Shown here: positions 23,017 to 33,594 of the stretch, in pieces
Layout: each line of letters begins with the position of its first letter
How positions within the stretch are numbered: position 1 is the stretch's first letter
Assembly (NCBI GenBank): GCA_000733355.1
Contig: JNVV01000005.1
Span: 658,649-722,648, forward strand
Direction: 5' to 3'
Length of the DNA: 64,000 nucleotides
From: Falciphora oryzae
Lineage: Eukaryota; Ascomycota; Sordariomycetes; Magnaporthales; Magnaporthaceae
Program-made: the position numbers and the translations under genes
Notes under the pieces: model-generated
Database searches by the model: none
What the model was told of the DNA's origin: nothing
What the model saw: the letters and a program-made list of their open reading frames with translations, nothing else

Positions 23017-24587
23017 ATGGCGGCGTCCTCCAAGACGATGAAGGCCGTCGTGTTCGACGCGCCCTACAAGGTTTCCGTTGTAGACCGACCGGTGCCCCGG
23101 CGTAAGCACCGTCACCACCGTCTTCGAGAGAAGGGGGAGATGTTGACTCATTTCGCCGCTGGGCAGTCCAGCATGATACCGACATCATCGTCAAGGTGCA
23201 CGCCAGTGGTCTCTGTGGATCGTATGTAGCCGTCCGTTTCGAGCCTTTTTAGGGAAAAGAAGTGTCCTGTCTAGATATTATTGCATGCCAGCTAGCTCAC
23301 ACACAACACCGAACCTCGTGTCAGTGAACTCCATGCGTATCGCGGCCTCGAGCCGTGCGGAAGCGGCTTCGTCATGGGCCACGAGTTCACCGGGACTGTG
23401 ACGGAAGCAGGCTCCGCCGTGAAGACCCTCAAAGTGGGAGACAAGGTCGTATCTCCCTTCACAACGTCTTGGTAAGCCATTCTCCACCATCCCTGCCAAG
23501 CTCCAAGCCGCAGCATGCCGACAGAAAGGGGCCCCCTTTTTTTTTTTTTTTTTTTTCCCACAGCCTGCAGTGCTTCTACTGCCTTAAGGGCGAGACCTCC
23601 CGCTGCGAGCACAGCCAGCTCTTCGGCTCGGCGTCCCTGGACGGCGGGCAGGCCGAGTACGTGCGCGTGCCGCTGGCCGACGGGACCGCCGTCAGGGCGC
23701 CTGCCGAGATCCGCGACGACCGCGCCCTGGTGCTGATGGCCGACATCTGGCCGACGGGCTTCTACGGCGCGTCCAGCGCCCTGTCGCTCCTCGGCTACGC
23801 GCCGCAGCGCCTCCGGGACGAAGGGGTCGCCGTGGTCGTGGGCTGCGGGCCCGTCGGGCTCTGCGCCGTCGCCGCGCTGCGCGAGCTGGGCCCGCCGAGG
23901 CGCCTGTTCGCCGTCGACGCCATCGAGAGCAGGCTTGAGGTCGCGCGGGCGCTAGGTGCAGAGCCGCTCAACTACGCCGCCGACCCGGAGGGCATGCTGA
24001 GGCGCGTCAAGGAGGCGGGGGGAGGGCGCGGGGCGGACGCGGTCGTCGAGGTGGTCGGCCTGAGTCCGGCCCTCCGGACCGCCTTTGACCTCCTGCGGCC
24101 GTTCGGTGTTCTCAGCAGCATTGGCGTCCACAATGGCGAGGTAGGTTGTTTGCTCCTGAGATGGGCTGTCGTTCGCTTGTCTTGTGCTGACGAGGTATCT
24201 GATAGATCCCGTGGACCGGTGCCGAGGGCTATGAGTATGTGCACCCGCTTTGGACCTTAAAAATATCCTTGAACACAGCGCTAACTAGCAGTGCAGCAAG
24301 AACCTCCGGATCCAGATGGGGAGATGCCCGGTGCGAGGGATCTTCTCGGAGGCGCTCGATGTGCTTGTCAAGGCGCAGGACAAGCTTGGGTGCGTTTACA
24401 TCCCTCCAATCCCATTTGGGCATATAGCTTGTCGAGTGTCGAGTGACCTTCTCTGCGACCCAGCTGACCATATATTCGACGTGCTTCTAGCTTCATGTTC
24501 GACAAAATCATGCCGCTGGATTCGGCGGTTGAGGCCTATGACATGTTTGATAAGAGGAAGGTGCAAAAGGTCATATTTACCCCGTAG
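23017..24587 (+). CDS. Zinc-dependent alcohol dehydrogenase, MDR superfamily
   Basis: Seven exons: 23017-23101, 23167-23221, 23325-23471, 23564-24140, 24206-24234, 24297-24389 and 24491-24587. Together they encode 360 aa; all six joins keep frame. The catalytic-zinc site is visible as Cys in ASGLCGSELH and His in GHEFTG. The structural-zinc loop has four Cys (SCLQCFYCLKGETSRCEHS). The cofactor fold carries VVVGCGPVGLCAV, followed by an acidic AVDAIESR strand end that suggests NAD(H) preference. It is a cytosolic oxidoreductase of the sorbitol/threonine/alcohol dehydrogenase type; the substrate cannot be read from the sequence. Intron 3 carries T20 (23537-23556) next to the acceptor. No partner genes adjoin it. 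Confidence 0.92.
23537..23556 (+). repeat. T20 run in an intron of the alcohol dehydrogenase
   Basis: Twenty T end 7 nt before the acceptor AG at 23562-23563, in the position of a polypyrimidine tract but much longer than usual for fungi. Confidence 0.85.
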
Positions 24588-24803
24588 GCCCGAGAGATAC
24601 GGAGGGCAATGGCGAGGCTGGGGCACGTTGATAGGATAGATAGGTGGGCAGGCTCTTGGGCCGGGTGGTCAGGTCAACCAGGAGCGCCGCAAAGGGATAG
24701 CCGAGGGCTGTGTATAAAGAAAGGCACACAGGCGCAAACAGAACGCGCTCGAGAAAAAGGAAAGCATAGACAGAAAATAGACAGGACCGCGACTGCCTTT
24801 TTT

Positions 24804-25397
24804 TCAGTTCTGCCTAGGCTTGACGATGCCGTCGTGCATCACGTAGTAGGACACGGTCGAGTCGTCCTGGACGATGGCGAGGATGATACGCTTGCCCCGT
24901 TTCGGCCCCCTCCACTGCTTCCAGAGCTCCGAGTCCGCGTCGGCGTCTAGCTGCTTCGCAGTACTGCTGTCGTCTTGCCCATCCCCTTCCGCACTCTGTC
25001 CCCTGGTGGTAGTAGCAGTAGTACTAGTAGATGGTGGGATGGCGCCGATGGAGTCGAAGACGGCGGCGAAGCGTGCCATGGACCACCTCTCGTTGAGGTG
25101 CATGGGCAGCACCCACTCGGCCTCGGGCGGCTGCGGGATGGGCTCGCCGCCGCGCTCCTTCTCGGCCCTGATGATGGCGATCTGCTCGTCCGGGTGGACG
25201 TACATGCGCCGCGGCGGGAGGCCGTGCAGCAGCCGCCGCCGGTCCGGCTGCCCGGAGCTGGCGGCGGTGGCGGGCGCGGCCACGGGATGCATCTCGACCC
25301 CCGTCCAGTCCTTCTCGAGCTCCAGGTTCTCCTGCACCGTCTTGGCCAGGTGGTGGAGCGCTGCCTGGGAGGGCGCGTCGTGCTCGTCTGTTACCAT
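24804..25397 (-). CDS. sen15: tRNA-splicing endonuclease subunit Sen15
   Basis: A single exon of 198 codons runs from the ATG at 25397 to a TGA at 24804-24806. The Sen15 family is recognised by the C-terminal half: the block WVLPMHLNERWSMARFAAVF, then KRIILAIVQDDSTVSYYVMHDGI and the terminal KPRQN. Sen15 is a structural subunit of the SEN complex, which excises introns from pre-tRNAs. It pairs with a catalytic subunit through this C-terminal fold and has no catalytic triad of its own. A Ser/Thr/Gln-rich insertion (about residues 127-155) interrupts the fold between these blocks. The frame is open upstream to 25445 but only with a TTG, so the ATG at 25397 is preferred. Confidence 0.9.
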   Translation of the reverse strand: MVTDEHDAPSQAALHHLAKTVQENLELEKDWTGVEMHPVAAPATAASSGQPDRRRLLHGLPPRRMYVHPDEQIAIIRAEKERGGEPIPQPPEAEWVLPMHLNERWSMARFAAVFDSIGAIPPSTSTTATTTRGQSAEGDGQDDSSTAKQLDADADSELWKQWRGPKRGKRIILAIVQDDSTVSYYVMHDGIVKPRQN

Positions 25398-26113
25398 TGC
25401 TGGGCTGTTGTCCTGGTTGGTTGCAGTGGTGACTACCACCTGCAAAACACCTGCACCGCTTTGTGGAGGTGGAGGTTTCTGATGGATCGTAGATGCTGGA
25501 TATTTTTGAGCTCTGAGGTCGTCTCGTGCGTCGATGTGAGTTTGTGACTTTGAAGCTATGAGTCTTGGGCACCCGACTCTTTGTCTGGTTTGTTCGTCGT
25601 TGTGGCGATGAATTTTTTTTCGGGGCTGTCACATTGTGGTAACTGGAACTTCTCAGTTGAAAACATGAATCATCAGAAGTTCATACGATACATCGCACCC
25701 CAACGGAACCAAGATCGTGCAGTGCATACATCAATATATCGACTGAGTCTGTCTTCTGCCCCGACTTGGAGGTCGCGTTGAATTCAATATGGTACTGCTG
25801 CTTGCTCCCAGCCAAAAACGCCACCAATGTGCTAAGAACAATGGCAAAAATGCTCGCCTAGTGATGTTTTGCTTCCCCTGCCACCAACACCGGATAGTCG
25901 CGACATATTCCAAGCTCCGATTCCCATCTCCCAAAGTACCCAGCATGAAAAACTAAACGGGTAGTCGTATACAGCGGTGCGCGTAAACCGCGCAGCCCCC
26001 GTGAACCCAACAATATGTACTAAAGAATGGCAAAATGGTATTATGTATGCCCGGGCCCCTAGCGGATGAGGGAGCGGAGTCGCTCGTCCGTCGCGTCCTC
26101 CCTCCTACCATGC
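25398..26113. other. Intergenic region between sen15 and the DUF2985 gene
   Basis: Holds the sen15 promoter side and the 3' flank of the DUF2985 gene; both are minus-strand genes. No ORF with recognisable sequence was found. Confidence 0.6.
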
Positions 26114-27070
26114 TCAGACGGGCGGTATCTTCTCCGACTCGTCGCATGGTTTCTTATTCTCTTTGGGCGCCTTGTCCTTCTTGTTGTTGTAGTGCAGAAT
26201 GCCGGCCTCCTTGTCGCTCCTGAGCTTCTCCCTGTCCTCGTCCGTGAGCGGGACGCCCTCGATTGCCTTGACCGAGCTGCCCTCCGAGCCCATGACCTGC
26301 CCGGCCACCATGCCGGTAAGACAGCCCAAGACGACCAGCATGGCCGTCGCGGCCGAGGGGCGGTTGTACTTGTTAAGACCCCACATTACGGAGGCGAGTC
26401 CGACTTGGACAAGCGTGTTGGCGATGAAGAGCCAGACGACCGTGTCTAGCTTCCACAGCGGAGTCGCCGGCGCTCGCACTCCCGTGAGCGGCGCAGGGGC
26501 CATCTTGGACTCGGGGATCGGGACGGCGGCCGCAGGTGTGCCCTCGGGGATGTTGCCGACTCCGACGTCTGTTGGGAGATTCTGGGACTCGGGCAGGCGG
26601 AACCAGTCGCTGTGGATCCCGGCGAGGTGTCGCAGGCTGTCAAAGTCGCCGCCCCAGCGGTACTTGAGGAGGTAATAGAGGTCGCGGAAGCGCCAGGGGG
26701 CCAGGCCCCAGGCGAGCAGACAGAAGAGGGCGTTGAGGATCTGCGAGTCGATCTCGAGCCATATTTGGCGGGGAGAGGTGTCCTTGTCCTCGCAGTTCGG
26801 ATCGCACATGGCGGGGCTGGCGTTGCAGAGGAGAAGGAACAGCATGCCACCCCACGCGACGACGTTGAGGCCGTATATGGTGATGAGGAAGCCCTTCCAT
26901 GTCGTCACGAACGCTACTGCTGCCTCCCACGCGTGCTTGCATTGCGTCTTGAAGGGGTACTTGGGCGGGAAGTGGTATCCATTCTCGAAGCCCTCGGTAA
27001 GCGGTACGAGTTCGGGACTGATGGGTTTATTTTTCCGGTCGACCGGCATTCCCGGGGTCGGGACCGTCAT
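26114..27070 (-). CDS. DUF2985 family membrane protein
   Basis: A single exon of 318 aa with its ATG at 27070. The DUF2985 signature is clear: PPKYPFKTQ, AFVTTWKGFLITIYGLNVVAWGGMLFLLLCN, IWLEIDSQILNALFCLLAWGLAPWRFRDLYYLLKYR. Two more hydrophobic segments follow (WLFIANTLVQVGLASVMWGL and AMLVVLGCLTGMVAG), giving about four membrane spans. The C-terminal tail is Lys-rich and hydrophilic (KKDKAPKENKKP). The family is widespread in filamentous ascomycetes and has no established biochemical function; location in a cellular membrane is all that can be inferred. The upstream side is 3.6 kb of intergenic DNA shared with the divergent carrier gene. Confidence 0.9.
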   Translation of the reverse strand: MTVPTPGMPVDRKNKPISPELVPLTEGFENGYHFPPKYPFKTQCKHAWEAAVAFVTTWKGFLITIYGLNVVAWGGMLFLLLCNASPAMCDPNCEDKDTSPRQIWLEIDSQILNALFCLLAWGLAPWRFRDLYYLLKYRWGGDFDSLRHLAGIHSDWFRLPESQNLPTDVGVGNIPEGTPAAAVPIPESKMAPAPLTGVRAPATPLWKLDTVVWLFIANTLVQVGLASVMWGLNKYNRPSAATAMLVVLGCLTGMVAGQVMGSEGSSVKAIEGVPLTDEDREKLRSDKEAGILHYNNKKDKAPKENKKPCDESEKIPPV

Positions 27071-28807
27071 CGCTCGATCGGAGGCGGGTCAATGGTAATT
27101 GGGGTGTCGTCGTCGAAGGCAGCGGATTAGGCGCGGCGCATGCTCGATGGTCGACGGAGCCTGGGAGACAATAAAATCGGCGGGTGGGAGACAACAAGAG
27201 CGCACACCGGCTTATCAACAACAAAGTTATTTGGAAAGAAGAGAAGAAAAAGGTAAGCACTACGAAGAAGCAGCGTCGATAATAAGACAAGTTTGGCTGG
27301 GTATCTGATGAGAAAGGAAAAAATCAGTCCGTAATAGTCTCACGGGGGCTCGTCTGGTTTTGTTGCCAGGCCGTCGAGATTTCCTTCCGTCCCGTCAATC
27401 TCGCTCAACTGGAGAAGACGTGCTGGGGATGGAGCATTCAGGGGCCTGGGGCCGCAAGCCAGGGGGCGGGCCCCGCCCTTTGGCGCCTTTTTGGGCTGGT
27501 TCCAGAACGGCAGCCAGCAAGCGTAAATGACCGCTCCACTCGGTGAAAGGGCCCGTCGAGATTCTGGACTGGTTGCAGACTCCGGGCTGATTGGTCCAGT
27601 CGAGGAAACCTGGATGTGGCTTGGGCGACAGTGACGTCGCGCTGCAGCGTCACCATCGGCGCGCCGATCCTCTCTCACAGATGGGAAAAGCAAAAAGGGA
27701 CGGAAAGAACTGGGCTTCGAAGCCGTCCAGCCAAACAAAGCCGCACCGCTTGCCACTCACATTGCGCGGCCTGCATCATCCAATACCGAACCACAGACGC
27801 GCGTTGACGCATTGGCTGCCGCCTGTCTGTGTGCCGTTCCGCCCCTGACGTCAATTTCCGTGTCAGAGCAAACCGTGGAATGCACGCCAACAGGGAAAGT
27901 CCTGGGCCTCTGTGTACCAACTGTTTTACAAGGCCAAGGCAACATCGGATGTCAGGAACAGGCTCGGGCGCCGGCACCAGTGATCAAAGATGCATCGTGG
28001 ATGCTTAAAAAATTAACAATATGTTGCCGTCATTTTCTGTCTGTTCGCTGTTTCGAGTCAATCTTTTTTTCCAACCAGCCACAGATCTTGTCTCTTCCCG
28101 AGTGTCTGACTTGTTCTCACTGGCAGCCTTGTCTCAAAAATGCCAGTCATCCAACTCCGAAATATTGCAGGGCTTTATCTTATGGCGGTGCTAGAAAATG
28201 GCAACGCTGGCGATCCCCAATCTTTGACCAGAACTTGACGATCGCAATACGTAATCGCACTCCCGAGGCTCTCGCCCATCGATTCCAAGTCGAAGACAAC
28301 GCCCGGTCTCTTGCGCACGACTCAGAATCCTTAGTCAACACGCAACACGAGGCTATTCGTATCAGCTACTACAGCTTTTCGAGTTGCTACGGGTCCAAGA
28401 TGCCGATACAGCCGTTCTGCCCCAGAATCCGGTCTACGAGGTCCAAGATCGGGCTCGACGGTGCCCACTACCCTTCAGGCGCGCGGCTTTGCCTGGAAGA
28501 GCAACAGCCAGTGCGTAGGTACAGCGAACCAGTCGTCAGGCTCCAGCTAACCCCCCCTGGCTGATTCTCGTCCTGTTGCCGTCAGTGCCGATATCACATG
28601 TATTGTTGTCTTCGTTTCGCTACCGCCTCACAGCCTCGAACCCGCCCACCCCAGCCCTCCAGAGCTTTCTAAACCATATATTCAAGCCTAGTCTAAAGGT
28701 CTTCACCTAGCGACCGAAACCGGCCGAGTTACGCAAGTCAACCGTCGAGTGCTCCCAACCTTACCCAAGCCACCTCAAGATCACGAAACCTTACCCTCTC
28801 GGGGTTG

Positions 28808-28831
28808 GCGGTTCGAGTCCCGGCTGGGATA
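28808..28831 (+). other. tRNA-like 3' arm or Pol III B-box-like motif
   Basis: The sequence ggcggttcgagtcccggctg matches the B-box/T-arm consensus GGTTCGANTCC. A segment 77 nt upstream (tcccaac, about 28754) could pair with gctggga at the 3' end at 6 of 7 positions. The T-stem itself is mispaired, and no D-arm or A-box is evident between them. It may be a decayed tRNA, a tRNA-derived SINE head, or chance. Confidence 0.25.
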
Positions 28832-28864
28832 AATACATGCGCTTAGAAGAGTGAAGGGATTTTC

Positions 28865-28900
28865 GGGGTGCCCGTTGGGCGAGTGGGTGGTGGGCACCCC
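28865..28900. repeat. 9-bp perfect hairpin (ggggtgccc/gggcacccc)
   Basis: Arms at 28865-28873 and 28892-28900 with an 18-nt GT-rich loop. It is followed directly by a near-tandem ccccaaggggc repeat (about 28898-28919). Confidence 0.7.
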
Positions 28901-28937
28901 CAAGGGGCCCCCAAGGGGCTAGATGGTAGCTAGCATG

Positions 28938-29070
28938 CTGTAGTGTGCTGCAGTTGCCTCGTAGTTGCCCCCTAGACCTAGACCTGTAGCTGTAATCGGC
29001 TCCTGTAGTTGTAATCTAGTCTTGTAGCCGTAGGTAGTAATCCAATCCTGTAGTTGATGTAAGCCCCTAG
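28938..29070. repeat. Degenerate tandem repeats of a ctgtagttgtaatc-type unit
   Basis: Related units of about 18-26 nt recur: cctgtagctgtaatcgg (about 28983), cctgtagttgtaatcta (about 29002), cttgtagccgtaggtagtaa (about 29021) and cctgtagttgatgtaag (about 29048). Similar gtagttgcc words come just before them. They are non-coding and do not match any nearby gene. Confidence 0.65.
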
Positions 29071-29073
29071 AGT

Positions 29074-29109
29074 CCACACTGTAACCCGAAGTAAAACCTT
29101 CGAGTGTGG
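29074..29109. repeat. Two-part hairpin (ccacact...agtgtgg with inner cgaag/cttcg)
   Basis: The outer arms 29074-29080 and 29103-29109 and the inner arms 29087-29091 and 29098-29102 are complementary, with a one-sided 6-nt bulge (gtaacc). It closes the repeat-rich patch on its right side. Confidence 0.65.
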
Positions 29110-30670
29110 GTTTTCGTAGCTGTCCACTCCTATCCGGGGCTGGGCAGTGAGCTTTTGGTACTTTCTCTTTTATTTTCTTTTCTTTTTCCTTTCCCCTTTT
29201 ATTTTATTTTATTTTTTTTCCCCCGCCGAAGAAGGATTGAATGAACATGTCTCCTCTCTCCATTATCTTCAACCCTGATTTTCGACGGACATTTTCATAT
29301 TAGGGTACGCATTTGTGCAGGGCAGAATGCTGACTTCAACTGGCGAAAGAGATTTCAGCTCCCTTGCGAAAACCTGGGGTGACCTGTTTCTCGTTGGCCT
29401 AAATACTAGGGGACCTGCAGGCAGAACACCAGATACTTGTACGAAACGGAAGGAATGGTTCGAGTTCTAGCTTTGCATAGCAGCCTTGAGGGTATCAAGA
29501 CTGGACGGTTCCTACCTCTCAAGTGCCTTGTTACATGAGTCTGGAGAGTAGAAACGGGAGCCCAGCACTGGGGTCGGCGTAATGTGTGCAAAGACATAGA
29601 AAAGATCCCATTTCCTGAAAAGATATTGTATTTTGTGATCGAGGTTTGCTAAAGCCCCCACAAGCCTTTGTCAATTTTCCGCAGAGGCACGAAAGTTAGC
29701 CGCAGTCTCGGGCGTCTGGAGCGGAATCCCTAGAGGTCGCGCCTTTCTTCGGCGCAGCGGATAGACCGGGTTGTCCATCTCCGGCAGCTCGGTCGGCCGC
29801 ATCATCGCGATGGAAGGTTTGGGACTTTGGCCAGGTCCAGGGCTTCCATACCAGACCCTCCGGCTACATGCCAACCTGCCTAACCTGTCTAGAATGTTCA
29901 GTCATCAATATGAACGGTGACCGAGAAGCTGGTAGAAGTTTACTGTCAGCTTTGTCGTGACTGTGGAGTTGATATGTGGCAGATGCTCCGTGTAAGCTGA
30001 GGTCTTTGGTTGGCCAAAGCCTCCATGCGGTGGCATGGGATTTGCAGAAAGGCATGACCAGCAGCGCGCGCATGGTCGCAGTGCGCAACCACCTGCTGTG
30101 TGGGTGCACGATCCGCCTACCCACTCAGCCGGCCTGAATTGCCGGGGAAGCCCGGGCCAATTGGCTCGGCCTGGGGGAAACAGGCGGGTCAAGGCTTGAC
30201 GAAGGGGTGCCGAGGTTGACGGGCCCGGCTATCATTCGGGGAGCGCATCATCATGGCGCCTTGTCATGGATGGCCAGCGGGGCCAGTGTCATTTTATATA
30301 CTTTCCCTAGAGGCCTGTTCAGAACTTGGCCATTCGTCTGTCTTGTAATCGCCGGCCGTCCTCGTTACTTTGGCGCAAGAGCCCTCCTGCCGACCTGATC
30401 CACGCGCCAATTCCGCATCTCACATGCCTCGGGACCAGTGAGCCGAGTCGCACGCATTGAGAATCGCCGGCTGGATTCGCAACCACCAATCCGCCAACGC
30501 GCCAACGCCGATCCCGTTTCCTTGTCCCTCGACCCGCGAAAAGACGAGACACGCGCCCAGAAAAAAATCCCCTCGAAGAAGGATTAAGGACGGTCGGGCC
30601 CCGGGAATTCAAGCCCGTGAAGTCAAAAGAAGCCGCCCTGCAGCGTCTCGACCACCGCGAATCTCTAGAG

Positions 30671-31945
30671 ATGGCTGCGCAAGCAAAGTCGGCGCCGATC
30701 GGGCCCTGGGGCCGGGCAACCGCCGGAGCCACCGGGGCGGTCCTCGCCAACGCCCTGGTGTACCCCCTAGACATGTAAGGATTTCTGCGCGCAACACATG
30801 AAGCTAGCGGGTGGGATTGCTGCGAGAAGATCAATGGCGCTGACGGATGGGCGCCTGTAGTGTCAAGACCCGTCTCCAGGTCCAGAGCAAACCGAAGCCC
30901 GGCGAAGCCCTCCTCGCTGACGCCGCGAACCAACACTACACCTCCACGTGGGACGCCATCACCAAGATTGTCGACCAGGACGGCCTCGAGGGCCTGTACG
31001 CGGGCATGAGCGGGGCGCTGATCGGCGTGGCCTCGACCAACTTTGCCTACTTCTACTGGTACTCGGTCGTGCGGGCACTCTACCAGCGCTCCGCCGGCTC
31101 CGCGCCGCCGTCAACGGCTGTGGAGCTGTCGCTGGGCGCGGCGGCCGGCGCCGTGGCGCAGCTGTGCACCATCCCCGTGGCCGTCGTGACGACGCGCCAG
31201 CAGACGCAGAGCAAGGAGGAGCGCAAGGGCCTGATCGAGACGGCGCGCGAGGTCGTCGCCAGCGAGGACGGCGTCTTTGGGCTCTGGAGGGGGCTCAAGG
31301 CCAGCCTGGTGCTGGTCGTGAACCCGGCCATCACGTACGGTGCCTATGAGCGGCTCAAGGTCGTCTTCTTCCCCGGCAAGACCAACTTGAAGCCTTGGGA
31401 GGCGTTCGGTAAGCTCATGCGCCCACTTTGAAGAAGAGGGAACCCCTTGACAACCACTATGCATTTGGTGCTGATGTGATCTCTGCAGTCCTGGGCGCCA
31501 TGTCCAAGTCCCTGGCAACGCTGGCCACACAGCCGCTCATCGTTGCCAAGGTGGGCTTGCAGTCGAAGCCGCCCCCGGCCAGGAACGGCAAGCCGTTCAA
31601 GAGCTTTGTCGAGGTGATGCGCTTCATCATCGATAACGAGGGGCTTCTAGGTCTCTTTAAGGGAATTGGGCCCCAGCTTCTAAAGGGTCTTCTGGTTCAG
31701 GGCTTCCTTATGATGACCAAGGAAAGGTGAGAAACACAAGGCCACCACCGAACGCTCGCAATCCCAGCAATGACATTCACATGACTGACCATTGTTGCTG
31801 TCTCTCTAGGGTGGAGCTCATGTTCATCCTGTTCCTGCGTTATCTGCGCGGTCTCCGGTCGGCGCAGCTGGCCAAGGCAAAGGAGCTGGCGGCAACAGCT
31901 AGCGCAGCAGCTGCCAGCAAAGTGTCGCCTATTGTCGTGAAATAG
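30671..31945 (+). CDS. ant1: Peroxisomal adenine nucleotide carrier, mitochondrial carrier family (ANT1/PMP47-like)
   Basis: Four exons, 30671-30774, 30861-31408, 31489-31726 and 31810-31945, encode 341 aa. The three-fold carrier repeat is visible: YPLDIVKTRLQ at the first join, IPVAVVTTRQQTQ in the second repeat and TQPLIVAKVGLQSKP in the third. Carrier consensus helices such as GLYAGMSGALIGV and GLFKGIGPQLLKG accompany them. The deviant second and third motifs (no acidic residue) and the ending VQGFLMMTKERVELMFILFLRYL resemble the PMP47/Ant1 subgroup. These bring ATP into peroxisomes in exchange for AMP to support fatty-acid activation. Assignment to the peroxisome rather than the mitochondrion rests on this subgroup likeness and is less certain than the carrier family itself. 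The C-terminus ends SKVSPIVVK. Confidence 0.87.
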
Positions 31946-32469
31946 AGAGGGACTGTGGGATTTGGATAAGTACATGATCTAGGGAGGTACTGGATCTTAC
32001 TTTTCTTTTCTTTTTGGTTTTTCTTCTGTGTCATGTTCTCTGTCCACATAAGCTAGAGAGCGAGTGAATGATTTTATGCATGCCATATAGTATATCGTAT
32101 ACATACATATTTCGTCAGCCGAAGGCTTGTCTTTGTTGGACTCCATCTAAATCCGGCTTGTGGATAGTAGAAACCTCTCTGTCTCCTGGTTTTGGCAGCA
32201 CGGGAAACGACGGTTTGTGAATAGCGGCAAGTCGGCGTTAGTCAACCGCCCTAGCGATTTGTCGAGCCCCGTAAATGTGGCTTGACTGCAAACCGAGAAA
32301 CGTGCATGGTCTGTGCACGACACCAGCCACATTAGGGCCGAATTTCCAACCACGACGCCCACAGATTGCAGCAATTCATTGCCGACTGCGACCGCGACAA
32401 CTCAATCTTTGACAGACAAGACTCCCCACCTCCGAAATCCCTTGAGAAGATCGGAAGCACACATTCACA
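31946..32469. other. Intergenic region upstream of rpl29
   Basis: 3' flank of the carrier gene and promoter or leader of the ribosomal protein gene, both on the plus strand. No additional ORF is supported. Confidence 0.6.
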
Positions 32470-33038
32470 ATGGCCAGTATGTATATCCCTCCGCTTGCTG
32501 CTGATGCATTTGATTTGCGAAGATCTCGCAGGTTCGCTGACATTTCGGTGCCTTCCCTATTCTGCAGAGTCCAAGAACTCGTCCCAGCACAACCAGTCGC
32601 GGAAGGCGCACCGCAACGGGTACGTTTGAGGAAACCCCGACGACTTCCACCTCCCATCGAGCTGCATTGCGACCAGGCAGAATCGAGCATGATGGAGTCG
32701 AATGAAGGAGAAGGCGTTTGGTTTGGAAGATGGCCTTTGCGGGCGCAATTGGGCCTCTATCCACGCCATTCCCGGATGGGCTGGCTAACAGTCCCTTCTG
32801 TCTTGCAGCATCAAGAAGCCCAAGACCTCAAGATACCCGTCGCTGAAGGGCACCGACCCCAAGTTCCGCCGCAACCACAGGCATGCGCTGCACGGCACGG
32901 CTAAGGCTCTGGTAAGGGTGTCCACCCGTGGGCAGGCGTTTTCACAAAGCCTGGTCCTCACCACCTCCCAGGCTGGCCAGTTTTTGCTGACCCGCACTGC
33001 AGAAGGAGTTCAAGGAGGGCAAGCGGGAGACGGCGTGA
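32470..33038 (+). CDS. rpl29: 60S ribosomal protein eL29 (L29)
   Basis: Four exons, 32470-32476, 32568-32619, 32809-32911 and 33003-33038, encode 65 aa. The first exon is only 7 nt (ATGGCCA) before GTATGT. The product is instantly recognisable: MAKSKNSSQHNQSRKAHRNG, then IKKPKTSRYPSLKGTDPKF, RRNHRHALHGTAKAL and KEFKEGKRETA. The length matches fungal eL29, a small basic protein of the large subunit near the peptidyl transferase region and subunit interface. The introns take up about two thirds of the gene, as is common for fungal ribosomal protein genes. Confidence 0.96.
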
Positions 33039-33297
33039 TTTTTCTCTGCTAGGAAATGAAAGAAACCTGGCGAGATGAGACGACGACCAACGGCAAACAA
33101 CGGGAAACCTGGAACGGAATAAAAGGCATCGAGCGGCGGGCACTCATGGGTTTTTCTTTCCGCCTCACCTGGAGTTTTTGACGAGCTTTTTTCTCTCTTA
33201 GGGGCAAACAAACTTGCATTTCTGAGAAGTTCGCCGTCATGCGGATGCCGCTTGACCCAGCAGCTGCAGACTACTGCCCAGGTAGGCTGGTCTGCTC

Positions 33298-33594
33298 ATG
33301 GCGATGTCGACGACCTTTTTACCCCTTGATATCGTTTCACCCTCGAATCCCCCCAGCACCCGACCCCCGACCCAAGACCAAGAGCCTCCTTCTTTCCTTG
33401 AAGGTGGACTCGACGAAGACGGCATTAGTGTGTACAGCACAGAGCCTATTTCCATGCTCGCCTTGCTGAAGGAAAATTATCGTGCCAAGATCAAACACCC
33501 AAGTCCGCCTATTACCAAACACTTCAGGCTGCAGTTCATCTCCACGGCCGCGGTGCATGAATGGCGGACTACATACCTCATTCCTCCCCCTTGA
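33298..33594 (+). CDS. Small ORF, hypothetical protein
   Basis: Open for 98 codons from an ATG at 33298 to a TGA at 33592-33594. The N-terminus is Pro/Ser-rich. The second half (LDEDGISVYSTEPISMLALLKENYRAKIKH and KHFRLQFISTAAVHEW) has a mixed, protein-like composition. It lies 260 nt after rpl29 on the same strand. I do not recognise a family, and a chance frame or part of an unresolved multi-exon gene is possible. Confidence 0.28.
   Translation: MAMSTTFLPLDIVSPSNPPSTRPPTQDQEPPSFLEGGLDEDGISVYSTEPISMLALLKENYRAKIKHPSPPITKHFRLQFISTAAVHEWRTTYLIPPP

Larger units (their letters stand above)
27071..30670. other. 3.6-kb divergent intergenic region with a repeat-rich patch
   Basis: No supported gene. 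A plus-strand frame at 27812-28564 and minus-strand frames at 29671-29874 and 29864-30124 have no recognisable domain. A patch at about 28800-29110 holds a Pol III B-box-like motif, two hairpins and degenerate tandem repeats (see separate entries). A CT-rich strip follows at about 29160-29225. Confidence 0.6.

Noticed and set aside
25398..25445. Sen15 start at 25445
   Set aside because: This start is TTG. The ATG at 25397 gives a normal family N-terminus.
27812..28564. 250-codon plus-strand frame upstream of the carrier gene
   Set aside because: Composition is not protein-like, no family is recognised and the codon bias differs from true genes nearby.
29671..30124. Small minus-strand frames (67 and 86 codons)
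   Set aside because: Short, not joined by convincing splice sites and without family likeness.
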